From: Flavobacteriia bacterium
Lineage (GTDB): Bacteria; Bacteroidota; Bacteroidia; Flavobacteriales_D; Crocinitomicaceae
Assembly (NCBI GenBank): GCA_947462925.1
Contig: CANHQP010000007.1
Coordinates: 1 to 64,000, forward strand
Reading direction: 5' to 3'
Length of the DNA stretch: 64,000 nucleotides
Shown here: positions 16,903-25,528 of the stretch, one piece after another
Position numbering within the stretch: the stretch's first letter is position 1
Layout of the letters: each line of letters begins with the position of its first letter
Made by a program: the position numbers and the translations under genes
The notes under the pieces: generated by a model
Seen by the model: the letters and a program-made list of their open reading frames with translations, nothing else
Told to the model about the DNA's origin: nothing
The model's database searches: none

Positions 16903-17715
16903 ATGGAAATATTTACAGCTTTTGTTGTCCTGATCATCTTCATATCAATTATTTATCTTTTCTTTCCGCATATTTTTAGACACGGTCAACAATTTCGAAA
17001 ATATTGGAGTAAGGGAATTGTCCCTCCCAATCTTTCAAATTCAAATGAAAATATTGTGTTGATCTATATCTCCATGTCAGGACTATTGGTTGGTCAACAT
17101 CCAGTTGAAGTGCATAAAAAATTGGTATTCCTTTACAAATATTTGCTCGCTGATGAAAATTTAAGTCAAATTGAAGACCGACACAACAGCTTTTTTGCAG
17201 AAGTCAGATCATCATTAATTTATGCGCGTGCACATCCAATTCAGTTGGATTCAGTGGCAAATTATCTAAAAAAATTGAATTTAAGTGAAATCCAAAAACT
17301 AAATTTCATCCGATTTCTGTCCGATTTTGCGTTTATCGACCAACAAATTCACCCCTTGGAATTGCTTGTCATTGAATCAATTGCTGAAAAAATTGGACTC
17401 GACAAAGCCTTAGTCGAACAAGTAATCAAACCAATGATTGAAATGCAAGAGCGACGCGCTCGACAAGAACAAGAATCATGGAAAAATAGAACCACGAGTA
17501 ATTATTCAAGTTCAAATTACAAAGTAAAACATTGCGGTGTATTGGGAATTTCAGTCAATGCTGATTTGAAGGAAATCAAGAAAGCATACCGGAAATTAGC
17601 GATGGAACATCATCCTGATAAATTCATCAATGCTGAAGACAGTATTTATCAAGCAGCGCAACAAAAATTCATTGAAATTCAGACAGCTTACGAATATTTG
17701 GAAAAGCTATTTTGA
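16903..17715 (+). CDS. Membrane-anchored TerB-like/J-domain protein
   Basis: DjlA-like co-chaperone candidate of 270 residues. An N-terminal membrane anchor (about 2-24) is followed by a helical TerB-like region (about 55-175, with FIDQQIHPLELLVIESIA). A C-terminal J domain (about 204-270) has the HPD motif at about residue 237 (KLAMEHHPDKF), which stimulates DnaK ATPase. The TerB part usually senses or binds at the membrane. The ATG at 16903 is 37 bases past the small lipoprotein gene, so cotranscription is possible. The gene is convergent with engB. Confidence 0.82.
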   Translation: MEIFTAFVVLIIFISIIYLFFPHIFRHGQQFRKYWSKGIVPPNLSNSNENIVLIYISMSGLLVGQHPVEVHKKLVFLYKYLLADENLSQIEDRHNSFFAEVRSSLIYARAHPIQLDSVANYLKKLNLSEIQKLNFIRFLSDFAFIDQQIHPLELLVIESIAEKIGLDKALVEQVIKPMIEMQERRARQEQESWKNRTTSNYSSSNYKVKHCGVLGISVNADLKEIKKAYRKLAMEHHPDKFINAEDSIYQAAQQKFIEIQTAYEYLEKLF

Positions 17716-17724
17716 TGTTGTGAA

Positions 17725-18333
17725 TTACTTCGATTCTTTCAATGATTTCAAAATCTCATCGATGTAATTCAATAACTTTTCTTGACCAAATTTGGATTCA
17801 CTTGACGTGGTAAAAACTGGTGGCAAATCATCCCAATATTTAAGCATTTCTCTTTTGTAAGCAGCCAAATTCTTTTGCAAAGCGGAAGACGAAAGTTTGT
17901 CGATTTTAGTGAAAACCATCGAAAATGGTAATCCTTTTTCACCGCACCAATTCATGAATTCTATGTCAATTTGTTGTGGTTCAAGGCGGGAATCGATCAA
18001 TACAAAAATATTCATCAAAGGCTGGCGCTGCGTCAAGTATTCAGAAATAAATTTTTCCCATTTCAATCGAGCCACTTTAGAAGCTTTCGCAAAACCATAA
18101 CCCGGCAAATCGACCAAATACCAATCTTTGTTGATTTCAAAGTGATTAATCAATTGTGTTTTTCCAGGCGTAGAAGACGTTTTTGCCAACTTTTTTTGGT
18201 TCGTCAACATGTTAATCAAAGACGATTTTCCAACATTCGAGCGACCAATAAAAGCAAATTCTGGTTTTCCATCAGTAGGACAAAGTTTGTGGTCACTGTT
18301 ACTTACAACAAATGTTGCGGATTTGATATTCAT
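17725..18333 (-). CDS. engB: Ribosome biogenesis GTPase EngB/YsxC
   Basis: TRAFAC-class GTPase of 202 residues needed for late 50S assembly. G1 is GRSNVGKSS, G2 lies around SSTPGKTQ, G3 is DLPGYG and G4 is TKID. Size and order match the family. The ATG at 18333 gives the usual start just before the first beta strand. The gene is convergent with the J-domain gene 9 bases away and faces a 433-base gene-free stretch upstream. Confidence 0.96.
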   Translation of the reverse strand: MNIKSATFVVSNSDHKLCPTDGKPEFAFIGRSNVGKSSLINMLTNQKKLAKTSSTPGKTQLINHFEINKDWYLVDLPGYGFAKASKVARLKWEKFISEYLTQRQPLMNIFVLIDSRLEPQQIDIEFMNWCGEKGLPFSMVFTKIDKLSSSALQKNLAAYKREMLKYWDDLPPVFTTSSESKFGQEKLLNYIDEILKSLKESK

Positions 18334-18647
18334 GGTAAAATTTTTGGCAAAGGTACGTATAAACTTTGTTGTTACAAGTAGCTCGATTTTGCAATCATTA
18401 TTGAAAGTCCTTACTATCCGACAAATAAATGATTTCTTAAACTGTCAAAGAATCTGATTGGTTAAAATGACTTCTGCGGAAATCTAAATGGATTATTGAC
18501 ACTGTCTGGCCTTGGAAGAAAGGTTTTTAAAGGTGCACTGAAAATGTAGACTTTTGGAGGAAGCTACGCAACGCTAGTGAAGTAGATCACCGACACTTCC
18601 GAAGGATGCAGCGAAGCTAAAATCACGTTTTCAGAAGCTTTTAAAAT

Positions 18648-18694
18648 AAAGCGCACAAGGCAAAAATTTGCTTTCGTGCGAAAATTTGCGCTTT
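18648..18694. repeat. Large imperfect hairpin
   Basis: Outer arms AAAGCGCA and TGCGCTTT pair perfectly over 8 bp. Inside, GCAC pairs with GTGC, and AAGGCAAA with TTTGCTTT (one G-T pair). It lies downstream of terC. Confidence 0.7.
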
Positions 18695-18722
18695 AACTTG
18701 ATGACTCAGCCTTGATTTTTGG

Positions 18723-18748
18723 GTTCGTTTTGATCAAGCAAAAGGAAC
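18723..18748. repeat. Hairpin downstream of terC
   Basis: GTTCGTTTTG and CAAAAGGAAC pair at nine of ten positions around a six-base loop, 19 bases beyond the terC stop. No long T tract follows on the minus strand, so it is a weak terminator at best. Confidence 0.5.
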
Positions 18749-18766
18749 AAAAGATAATTTGAAACG

Positions 18767-19768
18767 CTACTCCCCTTCCTTCTCTGGAAAAATCAACGAA
18801 ACCACAACTGAAAGCAGCAAAACACCGGCAACCACAATCAACGAATGCGCTGAACTGATATGGAAGAAAGGCGAAATCACCATTTTTAATCCGATGAATG
18901 ACAAAATAATCGCCAAACCGTATTGCAATTTGCTGAACATGTGGATGAAATTCGCCAAGATAAAATACAAAGAACGCAATCCCAAAATGGCGAAAATATT
19001 GGAGGTATAAAGAATAAACGGATCATCAGGTGCGATGGCAAAAATCGCTGGAATGGAATCTACGGCGAAAAGCAAATCTGTGAACTCAATCACACCAATC
19101 ACGACCAACATTGGCGTGGCAACTTTCAATCCATTTTCGATGGTGAAAAACCGATCGCCATCATAGTTCTTACTCACTTTAAAAAAGCGGTAAATGAATT
19201 TTGCGCCAGCACTTTTGGTGAAATCTTTTTCCTCATCAGAATCCTCGTGGGCAAACCAAGATTTTATTCCTGCATAAATCAAAAACAAACCGAACAAAGT
19301 CAACACCACATTTACCTTGTGGAACAAAATGCCAAACAAATTGAAATCAGGTAAATAAGTCAATTTTATCAAGCCGATGCCTGCAAAAATGAAGAAAGCG
19401 CGCAAAATCAACGCACCGATAATTCCCCAAAAAAGGACTTTGTGTTGGTTTTCTTTCGGCACTTGAAAAAAGCCAAAAACGAGGATAAAAACAAACAAAT
19501 TATCAACTGAAAGTGATTTTTCTATCCAATAAGCAGATTGAAATTGCGAGAATTTTTCTAGGCCTACATTTACCCCATTTTCATAGCCAAAACTGAAGTA
19601 AATCACTGCACTGAAAGCCATCGATAATCCAATCCAAACCAGCGACCAAATGACCGCTTCTTTGTTGGTAATGACATGCCCTTTTTTGTTGAAAATCCCC
19701 AAATCGAGCAACAACATTACTACTACAACAATTGAAAAACCAGCAATTAATAAAGGATGATCGAGCAT
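18767..19768 (-). CDS. TerC family integral membrane protein
   Basis: Polytopic membrane protein of 333 residues with about nine hydrophobic segments. Family hallmarks are the acidic transmembrane motifs LLLDLGIFNK, SLSVDNLFVF and the FAVDSIPAIFAI block. TerC/Alx relatives have been linked to tellurite resistance, manganese export and metalation of exported enzymes; the role here is inferred by family only. A charged loop around residue 175 (HEDSDEEKDF) is cytoplasmic by prediction. It starts at an ATG; the mraZ control region lies upstream. Confidence 0.93.
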   Translation of the reverse strand: MLDHPLLIAGFSIVVVVMLLLDLGIFNKKGHVITNKEAVIWSLVWIGLSMAFSAVIYFSFGYENGVNVGLEKFSQFQSAYWIEKSLSVDNLFVFILVFGFFQVPKENQHKVLFWGIIGALILRAFFIFAGIGLIKLTYLPDFNLFGILFHKVNVVLTLFGLFLIYAGIKSWFAHEDSDEEKDFTKSAGAKFIYRFFKVSKNYDGDRFFTIENGLKVATPMLVVIGVIEFTDLLFAVDSIPAIFAIAPDDPFILYTSNIFAILGLRSLYFILANFIHMFSKLQYGLAIILSFIGLKMVISPFFHISSAHSLIVVAGVLLLSVVVSLIFPEKEGE

Positions 19769-19947
19769 GTTGAATTTTGTTTTCGTTTTTGAAATTCCTA
19801 TCTGGAACTTTTGAATTTGGGTGTAAAATTAAGGGTTTTGGAGGGAAATAGCAAAATTCAATTTTACCTCTATGATTTGAAACAACTTTTTCAAAAATCC
19901 AATAAATAAATTTTCAACGGTACACTTATTAACATTGACTCTAAAAA

Positions 19948-19956
19948 TTATCCACA
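19948..19956 (+). promoter_or_regulatory. DnaA-box consensus match TTATCCACA
   Basis: Perfect match to the classic DnaA box. A single such match is not rare by chance in AT-rich DNA over this length, and it shares bases with a minus-strand GTGG box, so its role is uncertain. Confidence 0.3.
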
Positions 19957-19971
19957 TCAAAACATTTTCTA

Positions 19972-19985
19972 CCACTTTTTACCAC
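19972..19985 (-). promoter_or_regulatory. Candidate MraZ operator, distal copy
   Basis: Reads GTGGTAAAAAGTGG on the minus strand: two GTGG boxes with a 10-bp period. A further GTGG lies 20 bp on at 19955-19952. It is the exact inverted copy of the site next to mraZ. Confidence 0.5.
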
Positions 19986-20091
19986 AAGTATATTTTTAAG
20001 ACTAAATTCAATAAAATCAATACTTTTTCAAACATTCATGTAACCTTATTGAACCAAATACAGTAAGAAGTTATCAACATAGTAATCATTG

Positions 20092-20105
20092 GTGGTAAAA
20101 AGTGG
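20092..20105 (+). promoter_or_regulatory. Candidate MraZ operator, proximal copy
   Basis: GTGGTAAAAAGTGG, 35 bases before the mraZ ATG. The two GTGG boxes start 10 bp apart, as in known MraZ operators, which are direct repeats of short G-rich boxes with about one helical turn spacing. This suggests autoregulation of the dcw operon. Confidence 0.55.
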
Positions 20106-20140
20106 AAGTTTTCTCCTTATTTTTACCCATTATTACCGTT

Positions 20141-20599
20141 ATGGCAGGTTTAGTAGGAGAATATGAAGTAAAGTTAGACGTCAAAGGACGTTTCTTGTTT
20201 CCATCAAGTTTGAGGAAACAGCTTTCTCCTGCTGCCCAAGAAAATTTCATGCTCAACAAAGGCTTTGAAGACTGTTTGACACTTTATCCTATGAATGAAT
20301 GGGAGAAATTGAGTGAAAAATTGTCTAAAATGAATTTGTTCAAGCCCAAAAACAGAATGTTCTACCGTTTGTTCCACCAAGGAGCAAAAGCATTGGCACT
20401 TGACAGCGCTGGCAGAATATTGATTCCTGTGACACACATGGAACGCGTTGGATTGAACAAAGACGTGATGCTCATCGCCTACAATGACCGCATTGAAATT
20501 TGGGATAAAACCAAATACTTCGAATTGATCGAAGGAAACATGACGGACTTCGCTGATTTGGCGGATGAAGTAATGGGTGATTTAGGAAATGACGAATAA
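20141..20599 (+). CDS. mraZ: Transcriptional regulator MraZ
   Basis: First gene of the dcw cluster. MraZ is a ring-forming, AbrB-like DNA-binding protein that controls the cluster. With the ATG at 20141 it has 152 residues and begins MAGLVGEYEVKLD as expected. Two SpoVT/AbrB-type repeats are visible: VKGRFLFPSSLR and DSAGRILIPVTHM, each with the Asp/Ser-x-Gly-Arg DNA-contact motif. A GTG at 20102 is in frame but overlaps the candidate operator and is rejected. The gene overlaps rsmH by 11 bases. Confidence 0.95.
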   Translation: MAGLVGEYEVKLDVKGRFLFPSSLRKQLSPAAQENFMLNKGFEDCLTLYPMNEWEKLSEKLSKMNLFKPKNRMFYRLFHQGAKALALDSAGRILIPVTHMERVGLNKDVMLIAYNDRIEIWDKTKYFELIEGNMTDFADLADEVMGDLGNDE

Positions 20600-21509
20600 C
20601 GAAGAAACATACCACGTTCCTGTAATGTTGCAGCCTTGTTTGGATGGATTAAATATTCGTCCCGATGGAACATATATTGACGTCACTTTCGGTGGCGGAG
20701 GACATTCACGCGAAATTTTCAAACAACTTTCTCCAGCAGGAAAACTGATTGTTTTTGACCAAGATCCAGACGCGTTAGCCAATGCGTGGGAAGCGCCCAA
20801 TTTTCATTTTATCGCAGCCAATTTTTCTTTTTTGAAGAATCACTTGCGCATGATGAAAATCGACAAAGTGGACGGAATTTTGGCTGATTTAGGCGTTTCT
20901 TCTCATCAATTTGATGCTGGAAACCGCGGTTTTTCGATTCGCAGCAACGATCCTTTGGATATGCGCATGAATCAGAAAGGTGAATTTTCTGCTTTCAACG
21001 TGGTGAACGAATACGAAGAAGAAGACCTCATCAAAATCTTAAGAAAATACGGCGAATTGACTTCTCCTGGAAAAATTGCAGGCACCATTTGCAGAGGAAG
21101 ACAAAAAGCGCCTATTCAAACAACGGGTGAATTGATGGATGTTTTGTTTCCAATCGCACCCAAATTCAAAGACCACAAATTTTTCGCGCAAGTTTTTCAA
21201 GCCTTGAGAATTGAAGTTAACAATGAAATGGACGTATTGGAAAAATTTCTGATTCAATGTCCAGACGTGCTTGTTCCTGGCGGAAGATTGGTGGTAATGT
21301 CGTATCATTCTTTGGAAGATCGTTTGGTGAAAAACTTCATGAAAAGAGGTCATTTAGACGGTTCGATTGAGAAAGATTTCTTTGGAAATGTCTTGAAACC
21401 ATTGACAGAAATCACCAGAAAGCCAATTGTGCCAACAGAAGAAGAAATTTCTTTGAATTCGAGGGCAAGAAGTGCAAAACTCAGAATAGCAGAACGCAAT
21501 CATGAATGA
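20589..21509 (+). CDS. rsmH: 16S rRNA (cytosine1402-N4)-methyltransferase
   Basis: SAM-dependent enzyme (formerly MraW) that methylates C1402 in the ribosomal P site. The 306-residue protein has the SAM-binding motif DVTFGGGGHSREI, the block GILADLGVSSHQFD, the helical insert typical of the family, and the C-terminal YHSLEDRLVKNFM and SRARSAKLRIAER motifs. It overlaps mraZ at its start and ftsL at its end (8 bases), so translational coupling is likely. Confidence 0.97.
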   Translation: MTNNEETYHVPVMLQPCLDGLNIRPDGTYIDVTFGGGGHSREIFKQLSPAGKLIVFDQDPDALANAWEAPNFHFIAANFSFLKNHLRMMKIDKVDGILADLGVSSHQFDAGNRGFSIRSNDPLDMRMNQKGEFSAFNVVNEYEEEDLIKILRKYGELTSPGKIAGTICRGRQKAPIQTTGELMDVLFPIAPKFKDHKFFAQVFQALRIEVNNEMDVLEKFLIQCPDVLVPGGRLVVMSYHSLEDRLVKNFMKRGHLDGSIEKDFFGNVLKPLTEITRKPIVPTEEEISLNSRARSAKLRIAERNHE

Positions 21510-21903
21510 ATTCATTGACAAAGAGGAAGCTGCTGAGAAAGAAAAAGTAAAATCAAAGCAAGCTAAAAAAGCAGAAAAACGCGCAAAACCAAATGCGTTT
21601 GTTCAAATTTTGAACGGAGAATTTTTAATTAAAGACTTTGTAATCAATAATTTGGGATTTGTTTTTTTCTTGATTTTGATAATGCTTTTATTGGTTGGAA
21701 AAGGCTATCATGACCGACAATTGACCAAAGACATCGAAACGGCACAAAAAAAATTAGATGCTACCACAGCTGAATATGTGGAAGCCAAAGCAAAATTAGA
21801 AGAGGAAACAAAAAGAAGTGAATTGGTAGACAAACTTGGTCCACGTGGATTGAAAGAAACTACGAATCCAGCGAAAGTAATAAGAGTTAAAAAAGAGGAT
21901 TAA
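21502..21903 (+). CDS. ftsL: FtsL-like cell division protein
   Basis: Bitopic divisome protein of 133 residues. A Lys/Glu-rich cytoplasmic N-terminus (about 1-50) is followed by one membrane segment (about 52-72, LGFVFFLILIMLLLVG) and a periplasmic coiled coil (TKDIETAQKKLDATTAEYVEAK...). FtsL sequences are poorly conserved; the call rests on topology and on the position between rsmH and ftsI, where Bacteroidetes always carry it. The cytoplasmic tail is longer than in E. coli. Three bases separate it from ftsI. Confidence 0.85.
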   Translation: MNEFIDKEEAAEKEKVKSKQAKKAEKRAKPNAFVQILNGEFLIKDFVINNLGFVFFLILIMLLLVGKGYHDRQLTKDIETAQKKLDATTAEYVEAKAKLEEETKRSELVDKLGPRGLKETTNPAKVIRVKKED

Positions 21904-21906
21904 AAA

Positions 21907-24015
21907 ATGGATGAAAAGAAAGGCATATTGTGGAGGGCATACCTGGTTTATTTCGGGTTTGTTGTTGCGATGATTGTCGTTGTTTTCAAGACAATTTCTA
22001 TACAATCAGAAGGTGTTACCAATGTTTTTGAAACGCCTGTTGAAAAAATTCCCACTCGAATTGTCAAAAGATCACCAAGATTGGGAGAAATTTTGGATGC
22101 AAACAGAACACCTTTGGTTACTTCAGTTTCCAAATTTGACATTTATATGGACCCAATGGTTCCAAGTCAAGAGAATTTTGACAAATACGTTTCTGACTTG
22201 AGCCGTGGACTTTCGAAACTTTTTCCTGACATGAGTGCGAGAGAATATGAATCGCACATACGCCGTGGAAGAGCTGTGAAATCTCGTTACTTATTGATTA
22301 AAAAGAAAGTGACCAACGCGGAAAGAAGGTTAATCAACGAATTGCCGCTCTTCAATTTGGGAAGATACAAAGGTGGAATCATTGACAGCGACGAAACCAT
22401 AATCAGAAAAAGACCACATGGCGAAATGATGCGCAGAACCTTAGGTTATTACCAAGCGCCAACTAAAAACGGCAAGGAATTGCGTGTAGGTATCGAAGGA
22501 GCTTTCCACAACTATTTGGAAGGTGAAGCTGGTGAAGAAGTAGAGCAAAGAATTTCTACTGGATGGAAAAAAACAGGACAAGTAGTGAAAGACGCTGTGG
22601 AAGGTGCAGATGTAATCACTTCAATCGACAAAGAAATTCAAGAAGTGGCGCACACTGAATTGCAACGACAAATGAAAACCAACAACGCAACGAGTGGTTC
22701 TGTCATTGTAATGGACGTAAAAACTGGATTTGTTAAAGCCATTGTGAATCTCACTAAAGCTGACGACGGAGAATACTATGAATTGTACAATCACGCCATT
22801 GGAACAAAAGAAGTACCTGGGTCAACTTTCAAATTGGTTTCCTTGATGGCCGCTTTGGAAGATGGATTGATTAAAATTACAGACACTGTAGTTGCACAAC
22901 CAAAATACACTTACTATGGTATTCCTTTGACAGAAGCTCATGGGGCTAATTATGGGCGTATTACTATCAAACAGGCATTTGAAAAGTCTTCCAATGTAAT
23001 TTCAAAAGTAATTTTCAGAGCTTACAGAGACGAACCACAAGCTTTCATAGATCGTTTAAAATCATTTGGAATTGACCAACCGTTAGGCTTGGATATCGAA
23101 GGTGAAGCAAAACCAACTTTATATGAACCAGGTTCACAAAATTGGTGGGGAGGATCTATCGCATGGATGGCTGTTGGATATGAAGTGCAACAAACACCGA
23201 TGCAAACATTGGCAATTTACAATGCAGTAGCAAACAATGGGAAATTTGTTAAACCACAATTTGTAAAAGAAATAAGACGCGGGACTGAAGTTGTAAAACA
23301 ATTTTATCCTGTGGTGATCAAAGAAAAAATCTGTTCTGATCAGACTTTACGCATTTTAAAAGATTGTTTGGAAGGTGTAATGAAACAGGGAACGGGGAAA
23401 AATTTGACATCTTCTTATTTCAATATTGCAGGAAAAACCGGTACAGCAAGAATCTTGAATGAAAACGGTAGAGGCTACGGAAAAGAAGGGGAAGAAAGAT
23501 ATTTGGCTTCTTTCGTTGGTTACTTCCCTGTGAAAAATCCAATTTATTCGTGTATCGTTTCGGTGAATGCAATAGGAGACAACATTTACGGTTCAACTGT
23601 TTCTGGAAAAGTTTTCTCGGCCATTGCTAATAAAGTCTATGCAACCAGCTTGAAATATCACCGCGCGATTAACGAAGCGAATCGAAGAATATACACTGTA
23701 CCAGTTTCAAAAAATGGTAATTTCTATGATTTGAAAATCATCTTGAAAAAATTGAACATTCCATATACGCAGAATGAACAAAATGAATGGGTAATCACCA
23801 AAGCAGAAGGCAATAAAATTGAATTTTTCAAAAGAGTAATCGGTAAAAACACAATTCCAAATGTAGTTGGAATGTCTGCCAAAGATGCTGTTTACTTGAT
23901 AGAAAAAACAGGCATGCACGTGGTTTTACGAGGTGTTGGATCAGTAACAAAACAAACCGTTCCACCAGGATCAGAAGCTTACAAGGGTGGTTTGGTTGAA
24001 TTAATTTTAGAATGA
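21907..24015 (+). CDS. ftsI: Septal penicillin-binding protein FtsI (PBP3) with PASTA domain
   Basis: Class B transpeptidase that crosslinks septal peptidoglycan, 702 residues. There is one N-terminal membrane anchor (about 10-30), then a PBP dimerisation domain with GxxxG-type RSPRLGEILD. In the transpeptidase domain the active-site Ser306 lies in STFK, with SSN at 361 and KTG at 510. A PASTA domain occupies about 645-702 (IPNVVGMSAKDAVYLIE). The C-terminal PASTA is usual for Bacteroidetes FtsI and differs from E. coli. The stop overlaps the murE start (ATGA). Confidence 0.97.
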   Translation: MDEKKGILWRAYLVYFGFVVAMIVVVFKTISIQSEGVTNVFETPVEKIPTRIVKRSPRLGEILDANRTPLVTSVSKFDIYMDPMVPSQENFDKYVSDLSRGLSKLFPDMSAREYESHIRRGRAVKSRYLLIKKKVTNAERRLINELPLFNLGRYKGGIIDSDETIIRKRPHGEMMRRTLGYYQAPTKNGKELRVGIEGAFHNYLEGEAGEEVEQRISTGWKKTGQVVKDAVEGADVITSIDKEIQEVAHTELQRQMKTNNATSGSVIVMDVKTGFVKAIVNLTKADDGEYYELYNHAIGTKEVPGSTFKLVSLMAALEDGLIKITDTVVAQPKYTYYGIPLTEAHGANYGRITIKQAFEKSSNVISKVIFRAYRDEPQAFIDRLKSFGIDQPLGLDIEGEAKPTLYEPGSQNWWGGSIAWMAVGYEVQQTPMQTLAIYNAVANNGKFVKPQFVKEIRRGTEVVKQFYPVVIKEKICSDQTLRILKDCLEGVMKQGTGKNLTSSYFNIAGKTGTARILNENGRGYGKEGEERYLASFVGYFPVKNPIYSCIVSVNAIGDNIYGSTVSGKVFSAIANKVYATSLKYHRAINEANRRIYTVPVSKNGNFYDLKIILKKLNIPYTQNEQNEWVITKAEGNKIEFFKRVIGKNTIPNVVGMSAKDAVYLIEKTGMHVVLRGVGSVTKQTVPPGSEAYKGGLVELILE

Positions 24016-25478
24016 TGACAAAAATTATAAAAGACATATTGTATGGCGTTTCTATCGTTTCTGTGAAAGGAAATATGGACACTGCTGTTGATGCCGTAGT
24101 TTTCGATTCAAGATTGGCAAAACCAGGTGTTGTTTTTGTTGCTATCGAAGGCACAACAGTCGATGCACACAATTTTATCCCTAAAGTAATCGAGCAAGGT
24201 TGTACCACAATCATAGCGCAAAAATCTATTGAAGTTCCAGAAAATGTCAATTTGGTTGTTGTCAATGACACTGCGAAAGCATTGGGAATAATGTCTGCAA
24301 ACTTTTTCGACAATCCAAGTCAACAATTGAAATTGGTCGGAATTACTGGTACAAACGGTAAAACAACGACCACGACTTTACTTCACAAATTATTCATGGA
24401 ATTGGGTCACAAATCTGGCTTGCTTTCCACGGTCGTGAATAAAATTGGAAACGAAGAAATTCCATCCACGCACACCACGCCAAATCCTGTCGCGCTAAAT
24501 GAACTATTGGCAAAAATGGTCTTGGAAGGTTGTGAATATTGCTTCATGGAAGTGAGCTCGCATTCAGTTTCTCAGCACAGAATCGCAGGACTTGAATTTG
24601 CAGGCGCTGCATTCACCAATATTTCGCACGATCACTTGGATTATCACGGAACTTTCAAAGCATATATCGCAGCAAAAAAAGGTTTTTTCGATATGTTGCC
24701 AACAAGCGCTTTTGCATTGACCAATGTCGACGATAAAAACGGCATGGTGATGTTGCAAAACACGAAAGCTAAAAAATACCAATACGCATTGAAAACGCCA
24801 GCAGATTTCAAAGCGAAAGTCATCGAAAATCAATTTTCTGGATTGGTTGTAAATATGGCTGGAACGGAACTTTGGTCAAGATTGATTGGTGATTTTAACG
24901 CGTACAATTTATTGACAGTTTATGCAATCAGTCAGTTATTGGAACAAGACAAAATTGAAGTTTTAACGATTTTGAGTAACCTCGAATCTGTTGAAGGCCG
25001 ATTTGAATACATCCGAAGCAACGGCGGAATCACTGCCATTGTAGATTACGCACACACGCCAGACGCTTTGGAAAATGTGCTGAAAACGATTGCCAATATC
25101 CGCACGAAAAACGAAACTGTTTTCACGGTGGTAGGTTGTGGCGGTGATCGCGACAAAGCAAAACGTCCTGTGATGGCCAAAATCGCTTGTGAATTGAGCG
25201 ACAAAGTAATCATCACTTCGGACAATCCACGTTCGGAAGAACCAGAAATTATCATTGAAGAGATGATGGCAGGCGTTGAAGGTCAACATTTCAAAAAAAC
25301 ATTGAGCATACAAGACCGCGCACAGGCAATCAAAACAGCATGTGCCATGGCAGAACCGGGAGATATTATTCTAATCGCTGGAAAAGGACATGAAAAATAC
25401 CAAGAAATCAAAGGTGTGAAACATGATTTTGACGATATGAAAACGGTGAAGGAATTGTTTGAGAAGTTGGGGAAATAG
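24012..25478 (+). CDS. murE: UDP-MurNAc-tripeptide synthetase MurE
   Basis: Adds the third amino acid to UDP-MurNAc-L-Ala-D-Glu. The 488-residue protein has the Mur ligase ATP loop GTNGKTTTTT, the central domain with the SSHSVSQHRI segment, and the C-terminal DNPRSEEP. The DNPR motif is that of enzymes that use meso-diaminopimelate, so the cell wall is inferred to be DAP type. A 69-base gap with heptamer repeats separates it from mraY, the first break in the overlapping part of the operon. Confidence 0.97.
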   Translation: MMTKIIKDILYGVSIVSVKGNMDTAVDAVVFDSRLAKPGVVFVAIEGTTVDAHNFIPKVIEQGCTTIIAQKSIEVPENVNLVVVNDTAKALGIMSANFFDNPSQQLKLVGITGTNGKTTTTTLLHKLFMELGHKSGLLSTVVNKIGNEEIPSTHTTPNPVALNELLAKMVLEGCEYCFMEVSSHSVSQHRIAGLEFAGAAFTNISHDHLDYHGTFKAYIAAKKGFFDMLPTSAFALTNVDDKNGMVMLQNTKAKKYQYALKTPADFKAKVIENQFSGLVVNMAGTELWSRLIGDFNAYNLLTVYAISQLLEQDKIEVLTILSNLESVEGRFEYIRSNGGITAIVDYAHTPDALENVLKTIANIRTKNETVFTVVGCGGDRDKAKRPVMAKIACELSDKVIITSDNPRSEEPEIIIEEMMAGVEGQHFKKTLSIQDRAQAIKTACAMAEPGDIILIAGKGHEKYQEIKGVKHDFDDMKTVKELFEKLGK

Positions 25479-25493
25479 GGTTTAGGGAGTAGT

Positions 25494-25528
25494 CATTAGG
25501 GATTAGGCATTAGGGATTAGGCATTAGG
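25494..25528. repeat. Five tandem heptamers (C/G)ATTAGG
   Basis: CATTAGG and GATTAGG alternate five times, giving two and a half copies of a 14-bp unit between murE and mraY. No coding frame is present. Confidence 0.9.

Larger units (their letters stand above)
18334..18766. other. Gene-free stretch with hairpins
   Basis: No plausible coding frame. It contains a large imperfect hairpin (18648-18694) and a second hairpin (18723-18748). The left part, from about 18520, is richer in GC than its surroundings and has dyad-like fragments. It resembles the repeat-type intergenic elements seen in Bacteroidetes chromosomes, but only one copy is in this window. The engB promoter must lie at its left end. 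Confidence 0.5.
19769..20140. promoter_or_regulatory. Control region upstream of mraZ and terC
   Basis: This 372-base divergent gap has no gene. It contains a pair of inverted exact 14-mers built of GTGG boxes (19972-19985 and 20092-20105), one perfect DnaA-box consensus (19948-19956) and two weaker ones (19926-19934, TTATTAACA; 20071-20079, TTATCAACA). The stretch is strongly AT-rich. It must hold the promoter of the dcw cluster and probably that of terC, though no clean TAnnTTTG box was found. Confidence 0.65.

Noticed and set aside
19948-20079. Chromosomal origin
   Set aside because: DnaA-box-like sites are few, and no dnaA, dnaN, gidA or other origin-linked gene is present.
23828-24313. 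161-codon minus-strand open frame
   Set aside because: Antisense to ftsI and murE, both certain genes.
25494-25528. CRISPR or telomere-like array
   Set aside because: Units are only 7-14 bp with no spacers, and no cas genes are near; simple tandem repeat.
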